Assembly (NCBI RefSeq): GCF_002428305.1
Contig: NZ_DIVJ01000037.1
Location: forward strand, 1 to 64,000
Length of the DNA stretch: 64,000 bases
Direction: 5' to 3'
DNA from: Flavobacterium sp. UBA6135
GTDB taxonomy: Bacteria > Bacteroidota > Bacteroidia > Flavobacteriales > Flavobacteriaceae
Positions 27,834 through 36,401 of the stretch are shown here, piece by piece (the first letter of the stretch is position 1; every line of letters begins with the position of its first letter). A program made the position numbers and the translations under genes. The notes beneath the pieces were generated by a model. That model worked only from the letters and a program-made list of their open reading frames with translations, ran no database searches and had not been told where the DNA came from.

Positions 27834-28115
27834 ATGGAAATTAAAGACAATCAACTCCTAAGACAATTTGAAATAATGACACCAGACGGTTTGCTAGTGC
27901 TGGAATATGCTATTCAAGAGCGTAAATTATTTTTAACAAAATTACACCATCCGGAACATTTGGAAATAGACATTTGTAATGAATTCATTAAAACAGTTTT
28001 AGCGTTTGCGGAAGAAAAACGTTTTAAGGTGGTGCCAACCCATCCAAAAATTGCTCATTTTTTTAGAAAAAATCCGATTTATAAAGAGTTATTACCTCCT
28101 GGCATTAAATTATGA
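27834..28115 (+). CDS. GNAT_2-type N-acetyltransferase-like protein
   Basis: A 93-residue protein of the short GCN5-related family (YjdJ-like). Marks are LEYAIQERKLFLTKLHHPE, a helix DICNEFIKTVLAFAEEKRFK, and the end VVPTHPKIAHFFRKNPIYK, where the family has its V.P.C...Y/F pattern. Such proteins bind acetyl-CoA, but the acceptor is unknown. The gene overlaps the next one by 4 bases (ATGA), so translation is coupled. Confidence 0.85.
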   Translation: MEIKDNQLLRQFEIMTPDGLLVLEYAIQERKLFLTKLHHPEHLEIDICNEFIKTVLAFAEEKRFKVVPTHPKIAHFFRKNPIYKELLPPGIKL

Positions 28116-28738
28116 AATGTCCTTTATGTACGAGCGAAGCAAATCATTTTTATACCGATAAAAAACGTGAATTCAATTTTTGCAGCAACTGCTTTGCCGT
28201 ATTTTTAAATCCGAAGAATTATATTTCTGAAGCCGAAGAAAAAAAGCACTACGAACTTCATAACAACGACGTAAACGATGCTGGTTATCAGCAATTTGTT
28301 TCGCCAATCGTTGATGAAATTAAAAAAGATTTTACTCCAAAACACAAAGGACTAGATTTTGGTTCCGGAACCGGACCGGTCATTACCAAAATGCTTAACG
28401 ATGAAGGTTTTTCCATTGTAGAATATGATCCATTTTTTGCAAATAATCCCAAAGTTTTAAAGAAAAAATACAATTATATTGCTTGTTGCGAAGTGATTGA
28501 GCACTTTCATCATCCATACAAAGAATTCAAAAAATTGTATGATTTACTTTTACCCGGCGGAAAATTATACTGCAAAACCGATTTCTTCTCGGAAAAAAAT
28601 AATTTTGATACGTGGTATTATAAAAATGACCCAACGCACGTGTTCTTTTATCATCCTAAAACAATGGAATGGATTAGTAAAAATATTGGGTTTTCTAAGT
28701 TTTATGTTGATGGGAGAATGACGGTTTTTGAGAAATAA
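28112..28738 (+). CDS. Class I SAM methyltransferase with N-terminal zinc ribbon
   Basis: A 208-residue cytoplasmic protein. A zinc-ribbon-like start has two Cys pairs, MKCPLCTSE and FCSNCFAVFLNP. The SAM-binding motif I is GLDFGSGTGPV (about residue 77), and motif II-like strand CCEVIEHFHHP follows at about 125. It matches the methyltransferase_23 group. The target is unknown. Its start overlaps the GNAT gene stop, and its end faces mtaB with 10 bases between the stops. Confidence 0.85.
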   Translation: MKCPLCTSEANHFYTDKKREFNFCSNCFAVFLNPKNYISEAEEKKHYELHNNDVNDAGYQQFVSPIVDEIKKDFTPKHKGLDFGSGTGPVITKMLNDEGFSIVEYDPFFANNPKVLKKKYNYIACCEVIEHFHHPYKEFKKLYDLLLPGGKLYCKTDFFSEKNNFDTWYYKNDPTHVFFYHPKTMEWISKNIGFSKFYVDGRMTVFEK

Positions 28739-28748
28739 AAAATCATTA

Positions 28749-30095
28749 TTAAACAACTACAACATCCCTCACAAACTCCATCCTCACCGAACCATCTTCA
28801 TCAATTTTTGTCAATTTGATTTCGTGAAGTGTATTTGATAATTCTGGATTCCAAGGGGTTTTTACTTTCACATAATTTTCGGTAAAACCGTGAATATAAC
28901 CTTCTTTATTTTCAGCTTCAAATAAAACGGTTCTGATAGTTCCTAATTGACTTTCGTAGAAGGCTCTTCTTTTCTTTACCGATAATCCACGAAGCATTTT
29001 ACTTCTTTTGGAGCGTACATTCGAAGGAATTACATTTTCCATTTCAGCTGCTTCAGTATTATCTCTTTCTGAATAGGTGAAAACGTGCAAATAAGAAATG
29101 TCCAAATCATTCAAAAAATGATAGGTCTCTAAAAAATGCTCATCTGTTTCTCCCGGAAAACCAACAATTACATCCACACCAATGCAAGCTTCGGGCATCA
29201 CTTCACGGATTTTATTCACGCGATCTACATACAATTCACGCAAATAACGACGTTTCATTTTCTTTAAAATGTCATTACTTCCCGATTGCAACGGAATATG
29301 AAAATGCGGCACAAACGTTCGGCTTTTTGAAACAAAATCAATCGTTTCATTTTTCAACAAATTAGGTTCAATGGAAGAAATTCGCAATCGCTCAATGCCT
29401 TCTACTTCATCCAAAGCCTGAACCAATTCTAAAAAAGTATGTTCGTGTTTTTTGTTACCAAATTCGCCTTTCCCATAATCACCAATATTTACTCCGGTTA
29501 ACACAATTTCTTTGATGCCTTGTTGCGAAATTTCCTTGGCATTATTCAACACATTTTGCAATTCATCACTTCGTGAAATGCCACGTGCCAACGGAATCGT
29601 GCAATACGTACATTTGTAATCACAACCGTCTTGCACTTTCAAAAATGCACGCGTTCGATCGCCAATTGAGTAACTTCCGACATAAAAATTGGCTTCTTCA
29701 ATCTCGCAAGAATGCACTTCGCCCATATCATTTTTACTCAAATCATTGAGATAATCAGTGATTTTGAATTTTTCGGTGGCTCCTAAAACTAAATCAACAC
29801 CATCTACAGCGGCCAATTCTTCGGGTTTCAATTGAGCATAACATCCAACGGCAGCAATAAACGCTTTGTCATTGTGTTTCAAGGCTTTCTTTACAATTTG
29901 TTTGAATTGTTTATCGGCATTATCCGTAACCGAACACGTGTTAATCACATAAATATCAGCAACTTCTTCAAAATCAACGCGTTCAAAACCTTCCTGTTGA
30001 AAATTTCGAGCAATAGTTGATGTTTCTGAAAAATTCAGTTTACAGCCTAACGTATAAAAAGCGACCTTTTTTTGGTTTGATGTCATATTCTGCAT
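28749..30095 (-). CDS. mtaB: tRNA (t6A37-C2) methylthiotransferase MtaB
   Basis: Converts t6A at position 37 of ANN-decoding tRNAs to ms2t6A, using SAM and two iron-sulfur clusters. The 448-residue protein has the three expected parts: the MTTase N-terminal domain (FYTLGCKLNFSET, with further Cys in VINTCSVTD and AAVGCYAQL), the radical SAM core with CDYKCTYCTIP (CxxxCxxC, about residue 157), and a C-terminal TRAM-like domain (about 375-440). The YTLGCKLN start separates MtaB from MiaB. Met1 or Met4 could start translation. A TAAATTTG box on this strand is at 30152-30159. Confidence 0.95.
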   Translation of the reverse strand: MQNMTSNQKKVAFYTLGCKLNFSETSTIARNFQQEGFERVDFEEVADIYVINTCSVTDNADKQFKQIVKKALKHNDKAFIAAVGCYAQLKPEELAAVDGVDLVLGATEKFKITDYLNDLSKNDMGEVHSCEIEEANFYVGSYSIGDRTRAFLKVQDGCDYKCTYCTIPLARGISRSDELQNVLNNAKEISQQGIKEIVLTGVNIGDYGKGEFGNKKHEHTFLELVQALDEVEGIERLRISSIEPNLLKNETIDFVSKSRTFVPHFHIPLQSGSNDILKKMKRRYLRELYVDRVNKIREVMPEACIGVDVIVGFPGETDEHFLETYHFLNDLDISYLHVFTYSERDNTEAAEMENVIPSNVRSKRSKMLRGLSVKKRRAFYESQLGTIRTVLFEAENKEGYIHGFTENYVKVKTPWNPELSNTLHEIKLTKIDEDGSVRMEFVRDVVVV

Positions 30096-30177
30096 TTCCT
30101 AAAATTGGAAAAAGGGTTTCTTTACTTATATTTACCCTATTAAAAAGAGTGCAAATTTACACACAATATTCGGGAAA

Positions 30178-31782
30178 ATGAAATCATTACTTCGCTATCT
30201 ATCACTATTTTACATTTTTATAGTATTGATTTCCTGTGGGAAGAAGAAAACGGAAGCAAATGACAACCTCGTTTTCAGATACAATGAAAGTGCGAACATT
30301 GCCACTTTAGATCCGGCTTTTTCCAAATCACAAAACATCATTTGGGCTTGCAATCAATTGTTTAACGGATTAGTTCAGTTGGATGACAGTTTGCACATTC
30401 AACCTGATATTGCTAAACGTTGGACGATTTCGGAAGATGGAAAAACCTATCAATTTATACTTCGCAGTGATGTTTATTTTCACAAGCATCATTTGTTTGG
30501 GAAAGATTCTACACGAAACGTAAAAGCCAGTGATTTTGAATACAGTTTGAACCGATTAAAAGACGAAAAAATCGCTTCTCCAGGAGGATGGATTTTACAA
30601 AATGTAGAAAATTTTGAAGCAATAAACGACACCCTTTTCGAAATAAAATTAGCCAAATCTTTTCCGGCTTTTTTGGGATTATTATCTATGAAATATGCGT
30701 CGGTGGTACCAAAGGAAATTATTGAAAGTCCAAAATATGATTTCAGAACAAAACCCATTGGAACCGGACCGTTTCAATTTAAATTTTGGGAAGAAAATGT
30801 CAAATTGGTGTTGAGAAGAAACCCTATTTACTTTGAAAAAGACAAAAACGGAAAACAATTGCCGTACTTGGAAGCCGTTGCCATCACTTTTTTACCCGAC
30901 AAACAAAGTGGCTTTTTAGAATTTATTCAAGGAAAAATTGATTTTGTTTCCGGATTAGATCCTTCGTATAAAGATGAAATTCTGACGCAAAAAGGCGAAT
31001 TGCAACCGAAATATGCCAACGATGTGAATTTGATTAGTGGTTCCTACCTCAACACGGAATATTTAGGTTTTAGAATGGATGGTTCGAATAAAACGATTTT
31101 GGACACACGCATTCGTCAAGCGTTGAATTATGGTTTTGATCGAGCTAAGATGATTACGTATTTGCGAAACAATATGGGAATTCCGGCAACAAGTGGAATA
31201 ATTCCAAGCGGAATGCCGAGTTTTAACAACCAAAAAGGCTATGACTTCGAACCCGAAAAAGCCAAATCGTTGGTAGCCGATTATATCAAAGAAACCGGTA
31301 TTAAAAAACCAAAAATCGTTTTAAGCACTAATGCGACTTACATTGATATTGGTGAATTTTTACAACGCGAATGGCAAAAAATGGGTTTGGAAGTTGAAAT
31401 TGATGTGAATCCGCCATCGACATTACGACAAGCGATTGCAACCGGAAAAGTGACCTTTTTTAGAGCGAGTTGGATTGCCGATTATCCCGATGCGGAGAAT
31501 TATTTATCACTTTTTTACAGTAAAAACTTTGCCCCAAATGGACCTAATTACACCCATTTTTCAAATGCAGCATTTGATGCTTTGTATGAAAAAGCTTTTT
31601 TAGAAACCGATGATGCCAAACGATTTGCATTGTATCAACAAATGGATAAAATCATCATTGAGGAAGCTCCGGTTATTTTACTTTTTTATGATAAAGTAGC
31701 GAGGTTTACACGAAAAAATGTGGAAGGTTTGGGGATTAATCCATTGAATTTGTTAAGTTTGAAGAGGGTTAAGAAGATTTAA
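30178..31782 (+). CDS. ABC transporter substrate-binding lipoprotein, family 5 (OppA/DppA type)
   Basis: A 534-residue periplasmic lipoprotein (lipobox IVLISC, Cys20). It has the SBP_bac_5 layout: SANIATLDPAFSKSQN at the mature start, the early motif AKRWTISEDGKTYQFILR, KPIGTGPFQFKFWEE near 195, and the C-terminal block YPDAENYLSLFYS with APVILLFYDKVARF. Family members bind di- or oligopeptides, nickel or heme. No permease or ATPase genes are next to it, so its ligand and partners are unknown. A stuttering repeat region follows directly after the stop. Confidence 0.9.
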   Translation: MKSLLRYLSLFYIFIVLISCGKKKTEANDNLVFRYNESANIATLDPAFSKSQNIIWACNQLFNGLVQLDDSLHIQPDIAKRWTISEDGKTYQFILRSDVYFHKHHLFGKDSTRNVKASDFEYSLNRLKDEKIASPGGWILQNVENFEAINDTLFEIKLAKSFPAFLGLLSMKYASVVPKEIIESPKYDFRTKPIGTGPFQFKFWEENVKLVLRRNPIYFEKDKNGKQLPYLEAVAITFLPDKQSGFLEFIQGKIDFVSGLDPSYKDEILTQKGELQPKYANDVNLISGSYLNTEYLGFRMDGSNKTILDTRIRQALNYGFDRAKMITYLRNNMGIPATSGIIPSGMPSFNNQKGYDFEPEKAKSLVADYIKETGIKKPKIVLSTNATYIDIGEFLQREWQKMGLEVEIDVNPPSTLRQAIATGKVTFFRASWIADYPDAENYLSLFYSKNFAPNGPNYTHFSNAAFDALYEKAFLETDDAKRFALYQQMDKIIIEEAPVILLFYDKVARFTRKNVEGLGINPLNLLSLKRVKKI

Positions 31783-31883
31783 CCGCAAAGAGGTCGCAAA
31801 GGTTTACGCTAAGAACGCAAAAAAATTAATTTCTCGCAAAGACGCTGAGAAAAACTTTGCGTCTTTGCGTCTTTGCGAGAAAC
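31783..31883. repeat. GCAAAGACGC stutter repeat with 16-base inverted arms
   Basis: The whole gap between convergent genes consists of variations on cgcaaag. TTTCTCGCAAAGACGC (31830-31845) is perfectly repeated in inverse at 31867-31882. The right arm lies within a tandem run: TTTGCGTC at 31856-31863 and 31864-31871, then TTTGCG. It can fold as a hairpin and may act as a terminator, but there is no clean T run. Similar cgcaaag runs recur between genes in many Flavobacterium genomes (from memory). Confidence 0.75.
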
Positions 31884-31893
31884 TAAAAATAAA

Positions 31894-33069
31894 TTATTCC
31901 TTCCTCCACTTCTTCGTCTCCTCAAACACATGTTCTAAAATTCTCGCATCTTCTTCTGTAAATTCTACATGACGGCGAGACATGACTATTCGAGCAGTTT
32001 CAAAGGCTTTTTTAGTGATATAAGTTGAAAAACCTGCTGCTCCACCCCAACTGAAACTCGGCACAAAATTACGTGGAAATCCGCTACCAAAAATGTTGGT
32101 TGAAACACCTACAACCGTTCCGGTGTTAAACATGGTGTTAATGCCGCATTTGCTGTGATCGCCCATCATGAGTCCGCAAAACTGCAAGCCGGTTCTGGCA
32201 AAACCTTCGGTTTCATAACTCCACAAACGCACTTCCTCGTAATTGTTTTTTAAATTGGAATTGTTGGAATCGGCACCAATATTGCACCATTCACCCAATA
32301 CGGAATTTCCTAAGAATCCATCGTGTCCTTTGTTAGAATAACCAAACAACACGGAGTTATTAACTTCCCCACCAATTCTACTATGAGGTCCAACGGTGGT
32401 GGCTCCATAGACTTTTGTAGCTAATTTTACTTGAGCTTCTTCGCATAAGGCAAAAGGACCACGAATAACAGAACCTTCCATGATTTCGGAATTATAACCG
32501 ATATAAATGGGTCCGGTTGAAGCATTTAAAGTAACAAATTCAAGCTTTGCCCCTTTTTCAATAAATATATTTTCAGGATTGATAACGTTGACACTTTTAG
32601 GAATGGGTTGCGAAATTCTATCTTCGGTTAACAATTCAAAATCTTCACGGATGGCGGCATCATTCTTAGCAAAAATATCCCAAGTGTGTTCAATGCGTAA
32701 ACCTTCTTCGTTATAATCGATGATTTCATAGGTGTCAAAATCTACTTCTTCTTGCGTATCGTTCGTATAAAAAGCAACCACTTCTTCGCCTTTAAAAATG
32801 GCTTGGTTTTTTTCTAAAGCTATAATCATTTCCACCAACACTTCATTGGGAAGAAAGGCTGCATTGATTAGAATGTTTTCTTCCATTTCAACCATTGGAT
32901 ATTTTTCAGACAAATAATCTTCGGTGATGGTGGTGGTGGTATAGCCTAAATATTTCTCCCATTTTTCGCGAATGGTTAAAATTCCGATACGAATATCTGC
33001 CACCGGACGTGTAAATGTAAACGGTAAAAGTGCATTGCGAACCGGTCCGTCAAAAAGTATGTAGTTCAT
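31894..33069 (-). CDS. GlmU-like putative sugar nucleotidyltransferase
   Basis: A 391-residue cytoplasmic protein of the Bacteroidetes GlmU family. Residues 1-170 are a reduced nucleotidyltransferase-like domain (MNYILFDGPVRNALLPFTFT, then TRPVADIRIG). Residues about 190-370 form a left-handed beta-helix of hexapeptide repeats (IYIGYNSEIMEGSVIRGP, ATTVGPHSRIGGEV, GVSTNIFGSG). No complete GxGTR nucleotide-binding loop is present at the start, so catalysis is uncertain. A TACCTTTG -7 box lies on this strand at 33090-33097. Function in UDP-GlcNAc or other NDP-sugar metabolism is inferred. Confidence 0.8.
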   Translation of the reverse strand: MNYILFDGPVRNALLPFTFTRPVADIRIGILTIREKWEKYLGYTTTTITEDYLSEKYPMVEMEENILINAAFLPNEVLVEMIIALEKNQAIFKGEEVVAFYTNDTQEEVDFDTYEIIDYNEEGLRIEHTWDIFAKNDAAIREDFELLTEDRISQPIPKSVNVINPENIFIEKGAKLEFVTLNASTGPIYIGYNSEIMEGSVIRGPFALCEEAQVKLATKVYGATTVGPHSRIGGEVNNSVLFGYSNKGHDGFLGNSVLGEWCNIGADSNNSNLKNNYEEVRLWSYETEGFARTGLQFCGLMMGDHSKCGINTMFNTGTVVGVSTNIFGSGFPRNFVPSFSWGGAAGFSTYITKKAFETARIVMSRRHVEFTEEDARILEHVFEETKKWRKE

Positions 33070-33101
33070 AAGTTAGCCAATTTGAAATTCAAAGGTACTA
33101 A

Positions 33102-33125
33102 AAAGCCTTCTGAAAAGAAGGCTTT
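33102..33125 (-). terminator. Terminator of the FG-GAP protein gene
   Basis: A perfect 10-base stem AAAGCCTTCT / AGAAGGCTTT with loop GAAA. Read on the minus strand it continues with TTTTAG. It lies 24 bases beyond the stop of the gene at 33150. Confidence 0.75.
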
Positions 33126-33149
33126 GCTAATTTGTAATTCAGAAAATTG

Positions 33150-35183
33150 TTAGTTTTTAATGATTTTTTGAGTGGTTTTATTTCCATCACTATCTGTGAT
33201 GGTTATCAAATACGCACCACTAGCAAGACTTCCTAACGATACCGAATCTGAATTTAAAGTTGGTTTCAACACTGATTTTCCGTTCAAATCAAACAATTCA
33301 ATTCTTGCAATTGATTTGTCCAAAGAGGATTGAACAGTTAACCTATCAGAAACCGGATTGGGATAAAGTATAAACTCGGTTGTGTTGATTTCATTTACAT
33401 TCAAAGTAGCTCCTTCAACTACATTCAACACTTGGTTAGTGGCTGGGTTTACAATAGTGTCAACAACTCCCGAGGGCCATCTAACGATAACTTGCGTAAT
33501 TGCTGTTGCAGTTCCGATTCCAAAATGAGCATTTAACGAATTCATATAACGGAAACCATCCCCACTTCTGATGTCGCGAATTTGTTTTCCCCATGCTCCG
33601 TAAATTTCTACACGGGCTCCAATTCCTTGTTTATTACTTAAAACACCATCTAAGGTGATTTTTATCCATTTATTAGCATTTCCATTATTGATACGAAGGT
33701 TGTTTCCGTTCATAACATCAATAAAACCATCGTTGTTTAAATCGCCCAAAGCACCTGCTGAAAATCCGGTACTTACCGGTGAAAACGTCATGTTCCCATT
33801 GTTATACATAATTGTGTTACTTGCACCACAAAAAACATCAATAAAACCATCGTTATTAAAATCTTGTGCTACATATTCTGTACTAACTCCATTAAAATTA
33901 TGAAACCCTGAATTTGGTGTTACATCAGTAAAGGTCCCATTTCCGTTATTTCGCATCAACCGGTGTCCGCCGGCACTAAATGAACTTGCTCCAACTAAAG
34001 CATCCATGTAACCATCGTTATCAAAATCGCCCCAAGCTGAAGACCAAGTTTGAACACCGCTAGCCATATTGGCTGAAGAGGCAACATTAGTATAAACACC
34101 ACTTCCGTTTTTCTTGTGTAATTCGTCAATAGAAGCCGGAGATCCCGCACCTCTACATTTTGCTATAAACAAATCAACTTGAGAATCATTATCATAATCC
34201 ACCCAAATGGAACCATAATTACCTCCATCGGCAACATTTCCTAAACCGCCTTGATTGAAAACTAAATTTCCGTTTCCATCATTTAGATAGTAAACGTTTG
34301 GAGCCACATCATGACAAACAAAAGCATCCAAATGTCCGTCGTTATTGATGTCTACAAAATTAGTGCGTTGCGAAAATACATATTGTGGAAACGTTATTTT
34401 TTCAAAAGCAGTTCCGGTTGCATTAGATTTCATAAAAGTAACGCCACTGCCTCCACCATATAATAAATCGGTTCTTCCGTCACCATCAAAATCTCCGGCT
34501 GCCAAACTCCAAGTAGGTAGATTCTCAGCAGAAGGAGTTGGAATATTTACAACAGTAAAACCTCCTAGAGCATTCTGATAATGAATATGAACATTCGCTG
34601 ATGCTACTGAAACAATATCATCCAATTTATCACCATTCATATCAACAACTCCGTTTTTATAGGTGCCACCAATAGAAACTACTTGAGTAGTAAAACCAAC
34701 CGGAACAGCTATTTGTGTCACAGGAATTTCAGGTTCAGGAGCGGCATTCTCAATCAACTGAAAAGTGATGTTGTTAGCTAATGCTCCCCAACGGTTATCA
34801 AAAGCAATAATATAGGTTGTACCTGCTGTTACAGTAAACGTAGCGACAGATAAAAATCCGGTACCACTATCATCATCGCCAGCCACACAAACCAATGAAG
34901 CACAAGTTCCCGAATAAACGTTAAAACGAGTATCTTTTCCATTATTTATGGGTAAATCAGTAGTTACCGTTACGCTTAAATCTTCATCCGGAGTATAACT
35001 ATACCACAAAGCAGCAGTAGCAGTACCAGAAGTTGTACAATATACTGTTGGACCAACCCCATTAACTATCCCTATATTGAAAGACCCTGAGGTGATTTCA
35101 AGAGCTGTAGCACATGAGCTTTGTGCTTTAATAATTCCAGATGTTAAAAATAATAACATCAAGAAAAAGTAATTTTTTTTCAT
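33150..35183 (-). CDS. T9SS-secreted FG-GAP/VCBS repeat protein with UnbV domain
   Basis: A 677-residue secreted protein. Order: signal peptide (1-20, FLTSGIIKAQ); a PPC-like beta domain (about 22-145) with two Cys pairs; seven FG-GAP-type calcium-binding repeats (about 175-490) such as DFDGDGRTDLLYGG, DINNDGHLDAF, DFDNDGYMDALV and DLNNDGFIDVMNG; an UnbV/ASPIC domain (about 500-575, NKQGIGARVEIY and VIVRWPSG); and a type IX sorting domain (about 600-677, ILYPNPVSDRLTV). The repeats suggest a beta-propeller that binds calcium and a surface ligand. It starts 12 bases after the diheme cytochrome gene, so they form one unit. Confidence 0.9.
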   Translation of the reverse strand: MKKNYFFLMLLFLTSGIIKAQSSCATALEITSGSFNIGIVNGVGPTVYCTTSGTATAALWYSYTPDEDLSVTVTTDLPINNGKDTRFNVYSGTCASLVCVAGDDDSGTGFLSVATFTVTAGTTYIIAFDNRWGALANNITFQLIENAAPEPEIPVTQIAVPVGFTTQVVSIGGTYKNGVVDMNGDKLDDIVSVASANVHIHYQNALGGFTVVNIPTPSAENLPTWSLAAGDFDGDGRTDLLYGGGSGVTFMKSNATGTAFEKITFPQYVFSQRTNFVDINNDGHLDAFVCHDVAPNVYYLNDGNGNLVFNQGGLGNVADGGNYGSIWVDYDNDSQVDLFIAKCRGAGSPASIDELHKKNGSGVYTNVASSANMASGVQTWSSAWGDFDNDGYMDALVGASSFSAGGHRLMRNNGNGTFTDVTPNSGFHNFNGVSTEYVAQDFNNDGFIDVFCGASNTIMYNNGNMTFSPVSTGFSAGALGDLNNDGFIDVMNGNNLRINNGNANKWIKITLDGVLSNKQGIGARVEIYGAWGKQIRDIRSGDGFRYMNSLNAHFGIGTATAITQVIVRWPSGVVDTIVNPATNQVLNVVEGATLNVNEINTTEFILYPNPVSDRLTVQSSLDKSIARIELFDLNGKSVLKPTLNSDSVSLGSLASGAYLITITDSDGNKTTQKIIKN

Positions 35184-35195
35184 TTTTTTTAAATT

Positions 35196-36287
35196 TTAAT
35201 TACAAGGATTTAATGTTTGTATCCATTGTTCAATTAATTCAACACCTTCTTTATGAATTACAGATCTACCGACAATTGGCATTCGTAATGCCTCATCTGT
35301 GGTGTTCATTCTAAAGTGCAAAACTGATCTTTCAGTATTATTTGGTGTAACAATAAAAGACATAATATCATTTATATTTTCATCCGGTGGAACACAAATT
35401 CCTATATTAACTGGATTAGACGATTCGCTAAAAGCAAAACGCATAGGTCTGTAATCACAATGACTATTTTGTTGATGACAATGAGCACAATTGATATCAA
35501 TATAAGATCTTACTCTCAAATCTAAAGGCTTTGAAACATCTTTATAATTAACAACGGTTGCTATGTTTGAAGGAATGGATGCATCCAAATAACCCATTTC
35601 AATCCATTTTGACAATTGATTTTTTGAACCTTCTTTGAAAGTGTATAAACTATTCAGGTTTTGAGGTTTTGGCCCAATTGGAATAGCCGTTTGCAATGAT
35701 TTATGACAGATTAAACATTCTACTTCAGAAGGAATTCTGTAATTCACATTTTGAGTGATACCGGCTTCATCTTTCCATGATACGGGTGTGTAACTTCCCT
35801 CCATTTGAAGTGATGCCTCAGTTTGATCAGCATTCCAGACATATTCAGCAAAAATCCATCCGGACTCTTTTTTGACTAACAGTCGGGTTTCAATGATACG
35901 ATGGCCATTTCCCGGTTGAACATTTTCGTAATAAAAATTCTTTATTAAAACAGAACCGGTAGGAAAATCTAATATTTCTCCATCAGAACTATAAGTAGCC
36001 TTAGTATTTTTTGGCATCCATACAAAACGCTTTTTCAAAGCATAATCTGTAAACAAAGAGCTAATAGGTTCATATGGTAAAACACCTAATGAAGGCTCTT
36101 GATTTTTCATATCACCTTCAAAAAATTTATATTCAGATAGTGTAGCATAAGGTACTTGAGCTAAATCTAAAACAACAGGTGATCCTAAATCAGGAACATC
36201 TTGATAATCATCGTTTGACGAACAAGAGAATACAATGACCACCATCACAGTAGTAAGTAGTGAAACTAATAGGAAATTCTTTTTCAT
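35196..36287 (-). CDS. SO2930-family diheme c-type cytochrome lipoprotein
   Basis: A 363-residue lipoprotein (lipobox VVIVFSC, Cys22). It has two heme c sites, CLICH at residues 191-195 and CAHCH at 267-271. The N-terminal half (KRFVWMPKNTKATYSSDG, FPTGSVLIKNFYYE) and the ends with LRMPIVGRSVIHKEGVELIE match the TIGR03806 family. The Met in RMPIVG could be a distal ligand. It is likely a periplasmic or surface electron carrier; the family's partner is unknown. It leads the unit with the FG-GAP/UnbV protein and has a good promoter at 36309-36339. Confidence 0.9.
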   Translation of the reverse strand: MKKNFLLVSLLTTVMVVIVFSCSSNDDYQDVPDLGSPVVLDLAQVPYATLSEYKFFEGDMKNQEPSLGVLPYEPISSLFTDYALKKRFVWMPKNTKATYSSDGEILDFPTGSVLIKNFYYENVQPGNGHRIIETRLLVKKESGWIFAEYVWNADQTEASLQMEGSYTPVSWKDEAGITQNVNYRIPSEVECLICHKSLQTAIPIGPKPQNLNSLYTFKEGSKNQLSKWIEMGYLDASIPSNIATVVNYKDVSKPLDLRVRSYIDINCAHCHQQNSHCDYRPMRFAFSESSNPVNIGICVPPDENINDIMSFIVTPNNTERSVLHFRMNTTDEALRMPIVGRSVIHKEGVELIEQWIQTLNPCN

Positions 36288-36308
36288 GCCTTTTTGGAAA
36301 ATTCAAAC

Positions 36309-36339
36309 CAAATGTAATAAAAAATAAGAATCTTAACAA
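36309..36339 (-). promoter_or_regulatory. Promoter of the diheme cytochrome unit
   Basis: On the minus strand TTG (36337-36339), 20 bases, then TACATTTG (36309-36316). The start codon at 36287 lies 21 bases further. Confidence 0.65.
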
Positions 36340-36401
36340 AAATTTTTGATTATTAGCTACTTATCTGTTGTTTTTAAAAGGATTATATAAATTGAAATGC
36401 T

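Noticed and set aside
31783..31883. Possible CRISPR array
   Set aside because: The repeated unit is only 8 bases, without spacers of constant length, and no cas genes are present.
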